Shown piece after piece: positions 48,738-59,799 of a stretch of 64,000 nucleotides of DNA. A program made the translations under genes and the position numbers. Within the stretch, counting starts at the first letter, position 1, and each line of letters starts with the position of its first letter. The notes below the pieces were generated by a model. The model was not told where the DNA came from, did not search any database, and was given only the letters and a program-made list of their open reading frames with translations. This DNA is from Ailanthus altissimus (lineage: Eukaryota; Streptophyta; Magnoliopsida; Sapindales; Simaroubaceae), in NCBI GenBank assembly GCA_946807835.1, contig OX327699.1:3775001-3839000 (forward strand), read 5' to 3'.

Positions 48738-49388
48738 ACTCTTACTGTATTCTTGATGCTGCTTTCTTGTATAACACTATGCTTTTGCTGCACTTTGGAA
48801 GTTATGTTCTGTTACCTCAAACATGTTGTAAAAGTGGTGGTTGCTGCACCGTACTTTATGTTCTGCAAGTTGTGGGTTTGGAGAAAGTCCAGTGCTGCAT
48901 ATCATTTTTGATAGTGATTCGTCGAGGTGAGGTCAGCATGTCTACACCCTTTGATCTCAAATGCAAAAGGAAATTCATATATCCATTATTCAATTCATTT
49001 TTACATTCGTTACTTCCTTTAGTGACAGGCAAAGCGCATAATCCTTTGTACTACATCCTCTACAAGTGTATTCTTTCATTTTACTTCATTGGTTTGTGAT
49101 CAAGTTTGTTGTTGTCTGTAAAAATTTTTGATGATTCATTCCGGCCTATATGATATTTGGGAAATTTGATTAGCAATGCCAAGCTTACATGTTTTGAAAC
49201 TCCATTTTGCATTGCCCTGGTTGAACTTTGAAATATGCGTTGACAAGTCATTTTCTTTCTGGAGTTACAATTAATTGGCGGTCCTTTCAAGTTTCAAGAA
49301 CTGAATTTTCTATTGTTGCTGAGCCAATTTTTGACACCAAGATTCTACTGGGTTCTATTTGGAATTTTTGTGCTTCTGAACTTTTTAG
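48738..49388 (+). other. 3' flank of the DUF616 gene, probable 3' UTR and spacer
   Basis: Mixed-composition sequence following the stop, ending in CTTTTTAG, the left target duplication of the hAT element. A 121-codon frame at 48734-49099 overlaps the stop region and shows no domain. No definite poly(A) site was chosen. Confidence 0.5.
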
Positions 49389-49924
49389 TAGATATGGCAA
49401 ATGGGTTGCGCTGCCCAGCACGGCACAGGTGGTCACGTGTTAGCACGAATCTTTGATGGGCTTATCTTTTTTTAAAATTTTTTTTAAAGTTTTTTATTTT
49501 GTTATATTTTAAAATAATTTTCTTAATAATTTATAATTATATTATTTTTCAAAATATTTTAGATTTTTTAATTGTAATTATTTAAATTGTAATAACAGTC
49601 AAAATTAATAATTGTAATAACAATTAATATTATAATTTAAATTAAATTAAAAATAGATTGTATTATAATCATAATTCATAAAATTATAATTGAAAAATTA
49701 AATTGTAATTTTATTGAACATAAAAATTTATTAATATTTTTTAAATTTAAAATTATTAGATATAAATATAAAAATAAAGGGTTAAATTTACATCATTATT
49801 ATAATACATTCCAATTAGATGGGTATTTATTGAATTATTTATTGTTTGCAAATTTAATTCTTATTATATCATTATAATTATAATATGAATTTTTATTTCT
49901 AAATTTTAATGATTAAATCTTAAA

Positions 49925-52080
49925 GTTGAAAATTCTAAAATTTTTTGATCATCTTTTTTTATTAATTTTGTTTTCAATCCTTTGTATATTTTCAACTTTA
50001 CGCACATTAAAGCCTCTAAAGATTCTAATATCAATCTTGATCACTTTTTATCCAATATCTTGTCATATGTACTAAAAGTAGATTTTGAAACTACAATGAA
50101 TACTAGAGGTGTTAGTAGATCTCGAGCCATGATGGATAGTATAAGTTAAGGTTTTATTTGATTTTCATTATGATAAAATATCAATTTATCTTTGTTGTTG
50201 TGTACTCAATATAGAAGAGTAGTCAATATCAATATTTTTTTTTCAAGTTATAAGAAACATAAATATCGAAACTAGAATTTACCTTTTTTTTACCTTTTAA
50301 CAAAATAATTTAAGCACCCTAATCATAAATAAGTTGTCTATGTGTTTCTTTTATAGTTACAGTTGATCTAAATTTATTTTCACAAAAAATAAATAATTGT
50401 GTGATGAAATTATAAATTTCGTCGAAATGATAACAAAGTTAAGAGTTTAAATTTTTTGAGATACTAAAAATTAAAATTTTTACACTATACCAATTGATTC
50501 TGGGATTTATTATGGTTGCACATATAAATAATATTGAAATTTCTTTCTAACATTTAGAATTTAATCTCCATAATAGTGCAAATATCAGAAAATATAAGAT
50601 TATCTCTATATTTAATAAAATCACACTAATATTATATATATGAGTCAAAGCAATAGAATATGAAAACTGATAAATACATGAACATGCTCATGTGGAATTA
50701 TTAAATACTTTCAAAAATGCGTATAGTAAAATTCAAAATTTCAATTATCATTACTTAATATAATGTCTTTTATTATATCATTATAATAATATGTAATATT
50801 ATCATTAAAACCTATACAAGATTTCACCATCAAATATGTGGCATTCCAATGAGTTTTCATGTCAAGTTTAAAATTTTTATTATCTAATCCAAAATTACTT
50901 AATACAGTTCTAAATTCTTGTCGTCTAGCAGATGATGAAACAAATAAATTTTTTGCTTCTCTAATTTTTTAAATTTGAGAATTAATTATATAAAAATCAT
51001 ATTGAATAATTAAGTTAAGAATATGACAAAAACACCTCAAATGAAAAAAATTTAAACTATATATTAGTGTTAATTGAATTGAAAATAAACATACAACAAT
51101 AGTATTTGTACTTGCATCAAAAGTAATACTAATAAATTTGTCAATAATATGAAATTCCTTAAAAATATTCATTAAAAAATTAAAAATAATATTAGCTATG
51201 TGTGGATGCTCTAATTCATGAAAAATAATAAATTTTTTTATAAAAACCATGCATTATCAATATAATACAGTGTAACAAAAATTTACCTCAAATCATTAGT
51301 ATCTATCCAATAATTAGAAGTAATATCAAACACTTTTTGAAATTGTGAGATTTCATATATTAGTTTTTGTTTAATATCTACAAATACAGTGAACGTATCA
51401 TTTTTAATAGTATTTTTACAAACATGAGATAAGTTAGGTTGAATGTACTTTTTCATAAATTTCTCATATCTTACGTTTTTGGCGAATGAGAGAGATTGTT
51501 CACCTACTGTAACATATCTAGCCAATTTAGTACGTATGCGCTGCTAATTATATTGAAATTCAAAAATACTTTCTCCAAGGGCACTTTGAGCAAGTTGAGT
51601 TTGAGTTGACTCATTTGGACCATGTTTTTGAAAACATGCCTTAGCATGTTGATTCAAATGCCTAATGCCATGAGCCGTTTTGATATTTAAAACTTTACTA
51701 CAAAACTTATAAATAGCCTTTTTTTCAATTCTTCTATAAGTTGGATTTGTATAATTCTCTAATGTGAAAAAATTTCAAACATTTAATGTTCGTCCTCTTT
51801 TTAATGTTTGCCTTTTTTTTTTTTATATTTTCTAATACTTCCTTTAGGAGCACTTTAGGCAAGTTAAATTTGAATTGACTCATTTGGACCATGTTCCTAA
51901 AAACATTCATTGGCATGTTGATTCAAATGCCTAGTGCCGTGAGCTACTTTGGCATTTAAAACTTTACTACAAAACTTACAGATAATTTTTTCTTTAATTC
52001 TTCCAGAAGGTAGATCTATACAATTTTCAAATGTGAAAAAAATTTCAAACATCTGCTATTTGTCCTCTTTTTAATTTTCA
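49925..52080 (-). pseudogene. hAT transposase pseudogene (BED-hAT, RICESLEEPER-like)
   Basis: In order along the minus strand: two BED zinc-finger copies (51985-51850 and 51725-51615) sharing 'AHGIRHLNQHA'-type sequence. Then 'LARYVTVGEQSLSFAKNVRY' with 'NTIKNDTFTVF' (51525-51283), the start of the catalytic core. Then 'FHIIDKFISITFDASTNT' (51250-50969), the region containing the FD.AS.N motif of Ac-like transposases, with 'RCFCHILNLI'. Finally 'IMARDLLTPLV...SKSTFST' with 'LESLEALMCVK' (50150-49950), the C-terminal dimerisation domain. Frames are broken by stops between the blocks, so no active enzyme is encoded. The finger nearer the core has Tyr where the first zinc Cys is expected ('IYKFCSK'); the outer copy keeps 'ICKFCSK'. 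Confidence 0.85.
51557..52080 (-). repeat. Tandem duplication of the BED-finger segment within the hAT element
   Basis: 51557-51800 and 51835-52080 are direct copies of a ~245-bp segment. Both contain 'ttgactcatttggaccatgtt', 'catgttgattcaaatgcc' and 'aactttactacaaaactta'. The duplication doubles the zinc-finger coding region. Confidence 0.8.
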
Positions 52081-52682
52081 AATACTTCTAACATTTTTAA
52101 TTGTGTAAGTAGTTTAACTATTAGAAATTTGTGATGATGAGATTGTGATATTTTCATTGATTGAAACTTGTCATTGTATGGATAATAAAAATATAATTGG
52201 ATAAATAAAAATTAAAAAATAAATAAATAAATAATTTGAGAGAATATAATTTTTTAAAGAGAGTTGAAATAATTTAAGAGAGAATTATGAGAGATTTGAG
52301 TTGAATTGAGAGAAGATTGAGAGAGAAAAGAGTATAGATAAGAGAGAATGAGTTAAGTAGTGTAAGAGGAAAGAGTAAGAATATTAAAAGGCACCCATGC
52401 TCCCCTCCCTCTTTAAAGTAAGCAATTTTTTTTTTAAAAGCTGTTGTGCCTACAACTTAGGCCCCATGGGCCAACCGTGCTAGTATGGTTTCGTGTTGTG
52501 CCAATGTTCCGTGTCATTCTGCGGCTCAGGCTCAAAAGTCCATATGGAGCCATTTTTGTGGGCCGTGCCAACCCAATATGGCCTATTTGCCACATTTACT
52601 TTTAGGCAAAGTAGCTAAAGCCTTTTTTTTTAAAGAAAAAAAATGTATTATATGTAATATAAATTAAAAATAATATTACAAT

Positions 52683-55438
52683 TGAGAAGACCCGACCCGA
52701 GACCCTCTACTATAGATTCCAGCGGCCCTGTCGGGCACCCCGACGGAAGTTCCTCCGAATCTAACTGGGTAAGTTAAGGAATTCCGCGAGGCGAACCCCT
52801 TTTTAATTCTTGTTACTACTAAGAAGATCTAGTAATATACATGAAAACAAACGGACAGAGTTTCCCCTGTTTTTCGGAAAATCCATATAAACCTGCAAAG
52901 AAATTTCACTTCTAATTCCAACCCATCTCAATTATACCAATTCGGACCTCCGGTCCTTTTCAAATCAAATCTAACACAACTCAATTATTTCGTGTAAATC
53001 ACAAAATAAGCATAATCATAAAAAGTAAAAACGATCATCATAAACTGAAAATCTCTTCTTCTTGATTCAACACATACTTACAAATATACATGCCTACAAC
53101 TATTATGCATAAAGTAAAGAGTGCTATTAGCACATTTACATGTACAAAAATTATCTTTGGATTCGGTCCACTACTCGGCGATAGGAGAATCAGCAGCTTG
53201 CGTTCCGAGACCTGCACCTGGGAAAGGGGTTTAAAACATAAAACATAAAACGAGTGAGCTAAAGGAGCTCAGTGAGTGTAAATGAGAATTCAATTATAAG
53301 AATATTATACAAAGATAGCAATTTCTAAAGTACATGTAGAAATTATGCTTCTAAAACAGATGTAAAATTGTAAAACGGTTTCTAATATCATATACTAATG
53401 AAATCTTGCCGAGCGGGTTTTATCTACATCTTTGGAAAACTATATTCAGAATCTGTATAACATAATAACTGCTGTGTGCATATAATTGCATAAATGCTAT
53501 CGGTAAATCGAAAACTAGTAAAATCCTCGCTCGGCCATTTTCTTTCTAAACTGTACCAATGGTAACCCTAAAGCTCTATACCCACGCAGCGACTCAACTA
53601 GCACCGCATACGTGAGTAGGTCACGGGGCACCTCAACTAGCAGCACCTACAGTGACATCTCAAGACATCTCACTGGCTACGCAGCGGAATCCTACATCGC
53701 ATGCATATAGCGAGACAATATCCCGTACACATAGAGCGACTCATATGACTCGACATCCCAACTTTCCGGAGTTAGTGACACACCCCCAAGACCTGGCCAT
53801 GTGCACGGGATATACCGGCCGGGTCTAATACAATCATCACCACTATAATCTGAGGGTACCAATGGCCTTAAAACAAATGCAGAAATTTTAAAACTGTTTC
53901 ACAAATCGATCATGTAAAAGCATGTCTATGAATATATCAAGATCATAAATCATGTTTATGCATCGAAAGCTCATAAAACATACATAGTCATTGTGCGAAA
54001 ACATAATAACCGAAAAGTAAAAGAAATGGCAGATTTCCACTCACAACCGCTCCGCGCTCAATTTCGCTCCCGATTCCTGCTCCCGTTAACGCTCTCGGTT
54101 ATCCTCACCTACGCGCCATAAATGACATTTAGAACCAAATCGAACACTAGAATCTCATTTAACTACAAATGCCCTAATCGGCATACAAAGCCCGGATGTA
54201 AACTACTTCTCGATTTTAGTTACGGAGCCATAATCGAAACTAACTCACCATCCGGCGCCCTGAAAATTATTGAACACCTTATAATTTGATTGGACATACT
54301 TGCCCTTCACCTTTCCACATTGGACAATTATGTCCCATTTTCTTCATTTTTGGGTTTTTTTCATCAACCATATACATTCAATTCACAATATGCATTATTT
54401 ACACACAACAATTCAATCAAAACACCACTCAATTCCTAACTTCCCTAAAGTGGCAGAATTTCACCATAGGTTCCAACACATTCCTTTTCTCAATTTCTTG
54501 TTCCAATTACAACAAAATCATGCCAATTTTATTCTAAAGCCCTACTAATTACAATCAATTGAAATCTCTACAACAAAATCACCAAAAACCCTAATTCTCA
54601 CCTTGCCAATTTCTTCAAATTGATGACTCCTTCAAGCTCCAAACTAGAATTCAACTCAATCTAAACCAAGAATACACATAAGAACATCAATTAACACATT
54701 CTTGAATTCTCACTTATCAAACTCATAAAAGATGCTTTTCCTTACCTCTTTTTCTTGAATTTCCTCTAATAGAGACTTCAATTGAGCTTAGGGATTGGTT
54801 TGTAACCTTAATTTGGCTTGATTACACATGAAAAATCATGAAAAAAACACTTGAATGGTCACTGTAGCAGCCCTCCTTTCCAAGCTTGAATTTTCTCTCT
54901 TTTGTTCTAAGTGTTTCCTTTTGATCATCTTCAAAATTCTACACACTTCCAACCTATTTATAGTCCTCCATCTATTTACCATTTTGCCCTTCAACTTTCT
55001 CAAAATTACTAATTTGCCATTAGTTGAAAACTAATTATGTAATTAGTTCATTTGTAACTATCTAGTTGGAATAGTCCAAAGAACTAACTAGAACTTCCAA
55101 CTTAACAATCCATGAGATTTCTTCTAATTGGTCCATTATCTAATATATGGATTATGTTTCTCAACAAAGGCTTGTTCCATTTATAACCCTTAAATGAAAA
55201 TTCATGTAGTAAATTAGAATTTTCTTTTCCAAGCCAATAGAGAAAAATTCTAAAAATATTCTAGGGTCGTCCGGCGCACCGATCAAATGTGAAATTATCA
55301 AATTAGGTCTGATATCTCTCACGTGCACTATAAAGAAAATATTTTTAATAGGGTTAAAATCGAGTAACCCTACGGTGTCTTATTTGTTCTATACCGAAAT
55401 CTAGGTGCCAATACTACTAATAGAGATTGGATATTACA
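52683..55438 (-). mobile_element. ~2.76-kb solo LTR (probable Ty3/gypsy), copy 2, reverse
   Basis: On the plus strand it begins 'tgagaagacccgaccc' and ends 'gattggatattaca'. A perfect 5-bp duplication ACAAT flanks it (52678-52682 and 55439-55443). It is the reverse complement of the family at 36131-38911. CpG-rich blocks that are decayed in copy 1 are retained here, for example 'cccgacggaagttcc' near 52740. No internal retroelement sequence accompanies it. Open frames inside (54286-54548) are not genes. Confidence 0.85.
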
Positions 55439-55615
55439 ACAATTCTTAAATGATATTTTAAATTTTTTCAAGCAACAACTAGACGGTGAAATAGTGTAAT
55501 GAGTGATTTTAGAATTTGTATTATTTTATTATCTAATAATTGCTTGACACATTAATATAAAAAAGAAAATTTGATATATTATTTGAGAAGTGTAGTAGTA
55601 CTCATAAATTAAACC
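55438..55615. mobile_element. Short palindromic MITE, copy 3
   Basis: Ends of the family ('ttcttaaatgatattttaaa' and 'gatatattatttgagaagtg') enclose the 'ctaataattgcttgacac' core. It directly abuts the solo LTR's right target duplication, so the LTR probably inserted at or into this MITE. Confidence 0.55.
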
Positions 55616-55621
55616 TTGAAT

Positions 55622-55816
55622 AATGCTATACTTCTCAAATGGTATTTTAAATTTTTCTATCTTAAATAATGTGTCAAATAATTATTGAATAGTGAAATGA
55701 TATAATAGGTAATTTTGAAATTTATACAATTTTACTACCCAATGATTACTTGACACCTTAATTTGGAATATAAAATTTGAGATATCATTTAAGAAGTATA
55801 ACATTACTCATAAAAC
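55622..55816. mobile_element. Short palindromic MITE, copy 4
   Basis: The clearest copy: TATACTTCTCAAATGG on the left and, reverse-complemented from the right, TATACTTCTTAAATGATATC. The internal 'gtgtcaaataattattgaat' and 'caatgattacttgacac' are inverted. About 190 bp, non-coding. Confidence 0.65.
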
Positions 55817-56219
55817 CCTCCTTTATTTTAGTGTAAGTGGTTTGCACCCTTATACCATTATACGAAATTTTGTCAATTAAACTAAAAACATACTTCGATT
55901 TATATTAACACACTCACAAGTTAAGTTGATTTTATTTTACATTGATAAAAAAAAATATTTATATAAAAAAATTCAAAATTATGTGCTTCGAATTAATGCT
56001 TCCATTGCGAAGTAATTAAGGTTTTAAAGCTAAAATACCACACTTTAAACTGAACCTATGAACTACTTTCACTGATAAAATATGAAAATTAGGTCTGTGA
56101 TAAACGTCTTCATGATCGACGTGAATATAAACGTGTTGATTGATCTAATTACTACATAATTTGGATAGGTTTAGTTTGTAATTATGTTTTGAAATGAAAA
56201 TGAAATTGTTAAAAGTTAG
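55817..56219. other. AT-rich spacer, nothing recognised
   Basis: No gene or repeat was identified between the MITEs and the TRIM element. Confidence 0.5.
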
Positions 56220-57115
56220 TGTTAAAGATATAAAGAAATCATGACAATTAATTCTTACTATATATATTTTATAATTAAATTATATTTAGTTTCTTTATAT
56301 GTATTTATGTTAACCTAAAGTTTATATAAAGGCCATCTATATAGCATTTGTAATATACAGAATTATAGTAACAATGTAATCCTTAAAGTTTTTCAATTTT
56401 TCTTAAATATTTTTGCTGTCTTTTTATTTTATTTTTATTTTTTCTCATATGGTATCAAAGCTATGTTACGATCATTCTCAAAATCTTTTGATCATTTTTA
56501 AGAGTTAGTTTTCGTTGCTTTTTTTTTTTTATCTTTTCCAATATAGAATTTCTTAACGCACTTGCACTCGCAACGGTTGATTTTGTCTTCCTATCAACGC
56601 GTTTGCAATCGCAGTGGTTGATCTTCGCATTTGCACTCGCAATAGTTGATTTCTTGTTTTCTCTATCAACGCGTTTGCAATCGCAATGGTTGATCTTTTC
56701 GACGTGCTTGTCACTCCGACAACATTGCCACTCTACGACAATATTGTCTCTCTTCCATAAGAGTTATCTCTCTCCAATAAGGGTTATCATTCGCCGACAA
56801 CGGTTATATCTGAACGTGCACCATTACAATCAAGAATGTTCATTTTCAAATTCAAGCTTCTACCATCTTGAGTTTGAGGGGAGATTTAAAGATATAAAGA
56901 AATCATGATAATTGATTCTTACCATATATATTTTATAATTAATAAGTTATATTTAGTTTCTTTTTATATATTTATGTTAACCTAAAACTTATATAAAGAT
57001 TATCTATATAGTATTTGTAATATACATAATTATAATAATAATGTAGTTCTTAAAATTTTTCAATTTTTCTTAAATATTTTATTGTGTTTTTATTTTATTT
57101 TTATCTTTTCTTACA
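56220..57115 (+). mobile_element. TRIM (terminal-repeat retrotransposon in miniature)
   Basis: Two ~230-bp LTRs, 56220-56447 and 56884-57115, share 'agatataaagaaatcatg', 'ttatgttaacctaaa' and 'caatttttcttaaatattt'. A primer site TGGTATCAAAGC (56450-56461) follows the first LTR. A purine run 'tttgaggggaga' precedes the second. The flanks are GTTAG and GTTAA (4/5 duplication). The ~435-bp interior encodes no retroviral protein. It has degenerate repeats of 'gcacttgcactcgcaa' / 'gcgtttgcaatcgca' followed by 'ggttgat'. The 101-codon frame at 56603-56908 comes from these repeats. Confidence 0.85.
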
Positions 57116-58451
57116 GTTAAAAATACAAATATAATCGCTGACAAAAAAAAAAGAGTTTTTATTAGGCATAATACCATCATTTTGAGGTAGCGTTAAGTTT
57201 AAATTGATACAAACTCTGACTAAATTTAATAAATTTGAATATTAATAATATTATACTTATATAATTAAAATAAAATCTTTTTATTTTAACTGATATAATA
57301 ATGTGATGAATTTACTATTGATTAATATTGTATAATTAAACTTGTCGATATAGACAAATATAAAAAACATATTACTTACGAGAAATTAGCACATTAAATT
57401 AATTTAGAAGTATGAGTATTCTCTCTTTTTTTAGAACGCTGATTTATTTAGAAATTCAACCCCTTGTATAATTGAAACGGAAATGTACAACAAATCTTTT
57501 TATCTTGAGCCGTAAAATGCACTATAAATTTTTGATGATAACTCTTAAAAACATGAGTTTTGATGAATAAAAATATTTGAATAATTTTTTCAAAATCAAT
57601 ATATTTGAATAATATTCGACAGTTAACAAAAGAGATTTTAGAATGTTAATTTTTTTTAAAAAATAACAAGATAATTTTGTACAAAATGTGACGACCTACC
57701 AAATAGATAATTCCAAAACATCTTTATTCTAGAACATATTTCCACATGCTTTCTACCATTCATGAGAGCTCAACACCAAACCAAAGAAATTGTCTCTTTT
57801 TCCTCGTTGTTTCTGATTTTTCAGAAAAGCTTCTAATTTTAAGTTATTGTTTTTAAACCACAATTGTAATTTAAGAACATAATTATTTAATTATTTAATT
57901 TTAAATTAATAAAGATTAATTAATTTATTTATGATTAAAAAACCCTTAAAAATAGAGTCTATTTCTAAAATATTCTCTTTTTTTTTCTCTCTCTCTCAGT
58001 CGATACAGACATAGGCAAAAGCCAAAACATGTTAAGTCTTTTATTTATTCTCTTCTTAACTTTTCCAATCAATATACGTGTAAAAGATATTGAGATAAAA
58101 TCAAGTTTTTCTTAAAAAAAAAACAAATCGAGTTAAGATGGCAGAGAAAATTAAAAGGAGTTAAGTTGAAATTACTTTAAACAAAAAAAACATTTTGTTA
58201 AAACTTTTCAAATAAATTTTAATATCACAAATACCCACCAATTTAAGAAAAAAATAACAATATTTAAACGTTAAGAAATCTTTTATGAAAGATAACAGAG
58301 AAATAATAATTATGTCTTTTTCAAATATGTGCCTAACTTCTATTAGTTTTTATTGCACACGTGACACTACAGTTGACTAAACCTACTTATCTCAATTGGA
58401 GCTATGTTGAAACTCATGTCCAAACACCTCTTTATGCCACCTACCCCACAT
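57116..58451. other. AT-rich intergenic DNA, nothing recognised
   Basis: A/T-rich with poly(A)/(T) tracts. No domain, terminal repeat or RNA gene was found. Confidence 0.5.
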
Positions 58452-58881
58452 TGTATTGAAATTTAAGAATGTATTTTAAATAAATAAATGTGAAAATAAG
58501 TGTTAGATTAGAGAAGAATAGTCAAGAAGAGAAAGAGAAACAAAGGGGAAATGCCTAAGTCGTAGGAGACTTAGGTGCTGCGGCATTGGGATTGGCACAG
58601 CAGCGCTCCAACTACAGGGTTAGGGGTCGTGGCGTTCTAGTCATTGGAATGGAGGGCCGCGACGCTAGCTCCTGGGCATGCAATTGGGCAAGCACCCAAT
58701 AATACTTTTGGATAAGTCATTAAATCTGGAACTATTCTACCAACAAACCCTTTTGCATATTTGATTATAATTAAAGTGGGAGTAGAAATAGTTTAAGGAT
58801 AGCGTATTGCACGCATTGATTTCAAACTTTGTTTACTTGTATCCTTGTGTATTTTACATATACAAAACTATTTGTTCAACA
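58452..58881 (+). mobile_element. 5' LTR of Copia element, with a ~260-bp internal deletion
   Basis: It starts TGTATTGAAATTTAAG and ends 'tttgttcaaca'. It aligns with the 3' LTR at 62563-63254 but lacks the segment corresponding to about 62840-63100, which contains the TATA box. GC motifs 'gctgcggcattggg' and 'ggcacagcagcgctcc' lie at 58575-58690. Confidence 0.8.
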
Positions 58882-58910
58882 ATCTTAAACTAATTATATC
58901 ATATATACAT

Positions 58911-59790
58911 GGATACTACAAGCGATCCTTCTCTAATGACTGTAGCAAAGTCTCTCTTAGAGGCTACGAAGATTTAACCGCTTGATGGGAAACATTTCAA
59001 GAGATGGTAAGATCGGGTGTATGATACTCTTGATGTAATAGGTCTAGCTGAATCTCTCACTATTCCTTCTTTTGATGCTACTACTTCAAATTATAAGAGG
59101 AGTTCCTTAAATGAAGTATGGCAAACAAGGTATGCCGTAACAAAATTCTTCACACATTATCAAATCAATTGTATGAAGTTTACTTCATATATAAGAATGC
59201 ACACGAGTTGTGGGCACAAGTTAAGAAGAAGTATGTTACAGAAGATGCTAGTGTCCAAAAGTATGTTGTAACAAGTTTTCTAGACTTTAAAATGTTTGAG
59301 GAAAAAGAGGTCACTATACAAATACATGACTTTCATCTTTTACTAAGTGATCTAAAAAAATGAAAACCTTGTTCTCCTTGAACCTTTATTGTTAGTTGCC
59401 TAATAGAAAAGTTGCTTGAATCCTAGAAGAATTATAAGAAAAGCAACAAACATAAAAGAAAAAAATAATTAACTTTGGTAGATTAAATTGTGCACATTAT
59501 AATTAAAGAAAAAAATTGCCAAAGGGAGAACATAAAGAATGTCAAAAAATTAGTTTCTAAGGCTAATTTATTAGAAGGTGATAGTCATGATAAGAAACAT
59601 CAAGATTTCACAAGCAACACTTACTTTAAGAAGAATAAAGCCTCATTCAAGAAAAATAGTAAGTGTTATGCTTGTGAAAAATGTGGTCATTTTACTTATC
59701 AATATAAACATAGGAACAATAAAGGAAACAACAAAACTCCCAAGGCTAATTTGATTGAAGAAGAAGATGTTATTACTGTAGTTGTTATTT
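58911..59790 (+). pseudogene. Copia gag (decayed)
   Basis: It begins 'MDTTSDPSLMTVAKSLLEAT' at 58911, then 'PLDGKHFKRW' with stops. Next is 'EVWQTRYAVTKFFTHY', frameshift, 'ELWAQVKKKYVTEDASVQKY' and 'FLDFKMFEEKEVTIQIHDF' (59205-59340), the UBN2-type Copia gag core. The zinc knuckle near 59660 reads 'CYACEKCGHFTYQY', with Tyr in place of the last Cys of C-x2-C-x4-H-x4-C. Several stops and frameshifts show it is not functional. Confidence 0.85.
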
Positions 59791-59799
59791 TATAAGTAA

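Larger units (their letters stand above)
49389..52598 (-). mobile_element. hAT transposon with decayed transposase
   Basis: The left end is TAGATATGGCAAATGGG and the right end reverse-complemented is TAAATGTGGCAAATAGG, followed inside by 'cagcacggcac' and 'ttggcacggccc'. Flanks are CTTTTTAG (49381-49388) and CTTTTAGG (52599-52606), consistent with an 8-bp hAT duplication with one slip. The length is 3.2 kb. It encodes a minus-strand transposase pseudogene. Insertion is 650 bp after the DUF616 stop codon. Confidence 0.85.

Noticed and set aside
54286..54548. Two overlapping ~83-codon frames
   Set aside because: Inside the reverse solo LTR, and related to the minus-strand frame at 37029-37274 in the other copy; the open frame is a property of the LTR.
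36131..55438. The two inverted LTRs as the ends of one giant element
   Set aside because: They have different target duplications (CTCAC/CTCAT and ACAAT/ACAAT), so they are separate insertions; the sequence between them includes an ordinary intron-containing gene.
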